The notes beneath the pieces were generated by a model. That model did not search any database and had not been told where the DNA came from. It saw nothing but the letters and a program-made list of their open reading frames with translations. 56,173 nucleotides of DNA from an uncultured Clostridia bacterium (GTDB lineage: Bacteria; Bacillota; Clostridia; Christensenellales; UBA1242), in assembly GCA_944383295.1 (NCBI GenBank), contig CALWOW010000020.1, positions 1-56,173 on the forward strand, in the 5' to 3' direction. Numbering within the stretch: the first letter of the stretch is position 1; every line of letters begins with the position of its first letter. The position numbers were made by a program, and so were the translations under genes. Positions 55,868-56,173 of this stretch are shown here, one piece after another.

Positions 55868-55954
55868 TGGTGCCGAAGACCGGACTCGAACCGGTACGGG
55901 ATTGCTCCCGAGAGATTTTAAGTCCCTTGCGTCTGCCAATTCCGCCACTTCGGC
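55868..55954 (-). tRNA. tRNA-Leu (anticodon UAA)
   Basis: Acceptor GCCGAAG / CTTCGGC, discriminator A, encoded CCA. Anticodon arm AGGGA-CTTAAAA-TCTCT with UAA in the loop, a long variable arm (CGGGAGCAATCCCG) and T arm CCGGTTCGAGTCCGG. It is complete, but its 3' half came with the element, since the original half is at 44849-44905. The stem contains one G-U pair where the left copy would give G-C. Confidence 0.93.
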
Positions 55955-55957
55955 ATG

Positions 55958-56032
55958 TGGAGGCGCCAACCAGATTTGAACTGGTGCATAAAGGTTTTGC
56001 AGACCTTGGCCTTACCGCTTGGCTATGGGGTC
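55958..56032 (-). tRNA. tRNA-Cys (anticodon GCA), imperfect acceptor stem
   Basis: D arm GCC..GGC, anticodon arm AAGGT-CTGCAAA-ACCTT, T arm ACCAG-TTCAAAT-CTGGT, 3' TGGCGCC-T-CCA. The 5' strand GACCCCA pairs at 5 of 7 positions (A2-C71 and C4-C69 mismatch). Three nt from tRNA-Leu, so both come from one transcript. Confidence 0.82.
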
Positions 56033-56060
56033 AAAGTTTTCGAATGGCAGTACAAAGTTA

Positions 56061-56089
56061 ATATTAACATATAAAATTAAACTTTGCAA
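56061..56089 (-). promoter_or_regulatory. Promoter of the tRNA-Cys/tRNA-Leu unit
   Basis: Minus strand TTGCAA (56084-56089), 17-nt spacer, TAATAT (56061-56066), about 29 nt before tRNA-Cys. The rest up to 56173 shows nothing recognised. Confidence 0.7.
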
Positions 56090-56173
56090 GTATTTTACAT
56101 TAAAATTTACTTTTTATTTATATGATTTTTAAATTATAAAGGTGAAAAGCTCATTTTTTAAACAAAAAACCTA

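Larger units (their letters stand above)
44849..55924. mobile_element. Integrated filamentous-phage-like element (about 11 kb) in tRNA-Leu
   Basis: Bounded by the tRNA-Leu 3' repeat on both sides (attL 44849-44905, attR 55868-55924). It carries an integrase and repressor on the plus strand, and a leftward operon with small early genes, an SSB-like protein, surface proteins, a Zot/pI-like ATPase and an HUH Rep. HUH Rep plus Zot-like ATPase, small size and absence of capsid, portal, terminase or tail genes point to an inovirus-like ssDNA phage of a Gram-positive host. A classic short major coat protein was not identified, so a related rolling-circle element is possible. Genes appear intact except the reading frame just upstream of the integrase. 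Confidence 0.8.
55715..55924 (+). repeat. Right copy of long terminal direct repeat
   Basis: Same contents as 44708-44905: end of the integrase gene, arm-type repeat (here doubled), terminator and tRNA-Leu 3' half. The integrase tail differs by one residue (Gln for Glu in the last codons). Confidence 0.9.

Noticed and set aside
44849..55924. Satellite of a tailed phage (PICI-like) or conjugative element
   Set aside because: No terminase, capsid, primase, relaxase or type IV coupling genes; Rep plus Zot-like ATPase fits a filamentous phage better.
55867..56061. 64-aa plus-strand frame over the tRNA genes
   Set aside because: It is the antisense of tRNA-Leu and tRNA-Cys; a known false ORF type.
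1..56173. CRISPR array or insertion sequence
   Set aside because: No regularly spaced repeats and no transposase-like frame were seen.

Overview
The window comes from the chromosome of a low-GC, spore-forming Firmicute (Clostridia-like, probably an uncultured gut lineage). The basis is the strongly AT-rich base composition with AGGAGG-type ribosome sites, three complete sporulation sigma factor genes (sigK, sigE, sigG) with spoIIGA and a YlmC-type gene, the hrcA-grpE-dnaK-dnaJ operon behind CIRCE operators, a long Firmicute-type SRP RNA, and several very large InlB-repeat or Ig-like surface proteins. Species cannot be named from the sequence alone.

Layout, host part. 1-8.3 kb: surface proteins (one cut by the window edge), RpiB, a lipoprotein and a tiny Cys-rich membrane protein. 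8.3-14.1 kb: uvrB-uvrA, then a protein with a JAMM-like metal motif. 14.4-17.7 kb (minus): a 1077-aa surface protein with lectin-like repeats and a cytoplasmic coiled coil. 17.8-19.8 kb: two half-size TSUP transporter subunits, sigK and a small membrane protein. 19.9-28.4 kb: heat-shock operon, rsmE, mtaB, HIT protein and SRP RNA (minus). 28.6-37.1 kb: an M3 peptidase, a HEPN-CBS protein, ileS, a RluA-like protein without its catalytic Asp, and two secreted or lipid-anchored proteins. 37.1-39.8 kb (minus): an NMT1/SsuA-type ABC importer. 40-44.6 kb: pgsA, the spoIIGA-sigE-sigG sporulation cluster, YlmC-like protein and rubrerythrin.

Layout, accessory part. From 44.85 to 55.92 kb an element of about 11 kb sits in the 3' half of a tRNA-Leu(UAA) gene, which is followed on the minus strand side by tRNA-Cys. 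It carries a tyrosine integrase, a CI/Cro-like repressor with divergent promoters, and a leftward operon ending in a Zot/pI-like ATPase and an HUH rolling-circle replication protein. Between the last two lies a strongly folded intergenic region. Its other genes encode an SSB-like protein, a pIII-like two-anchor protein, two N-anchored surface proteins (at least one with BspA-type leucine-rich repeats) and a very basic protein. This is best explained as a filamentous (inovirus-like) prophage of a Gram-positive host. No short major coat protein is recognisable, so it could be a new branch or a related rolling-circle element.

The most interesting signals are all in this element: a repeated hairpin plus ACCAYT motif ahead of several phage ribosome sites, a promoter-hairpin-terminator unit of about 70 nt running against the operon, a one-base frameshift just ahead of the integrase, and duplicated ends showing that an earlier related element once used the same tRNA site.
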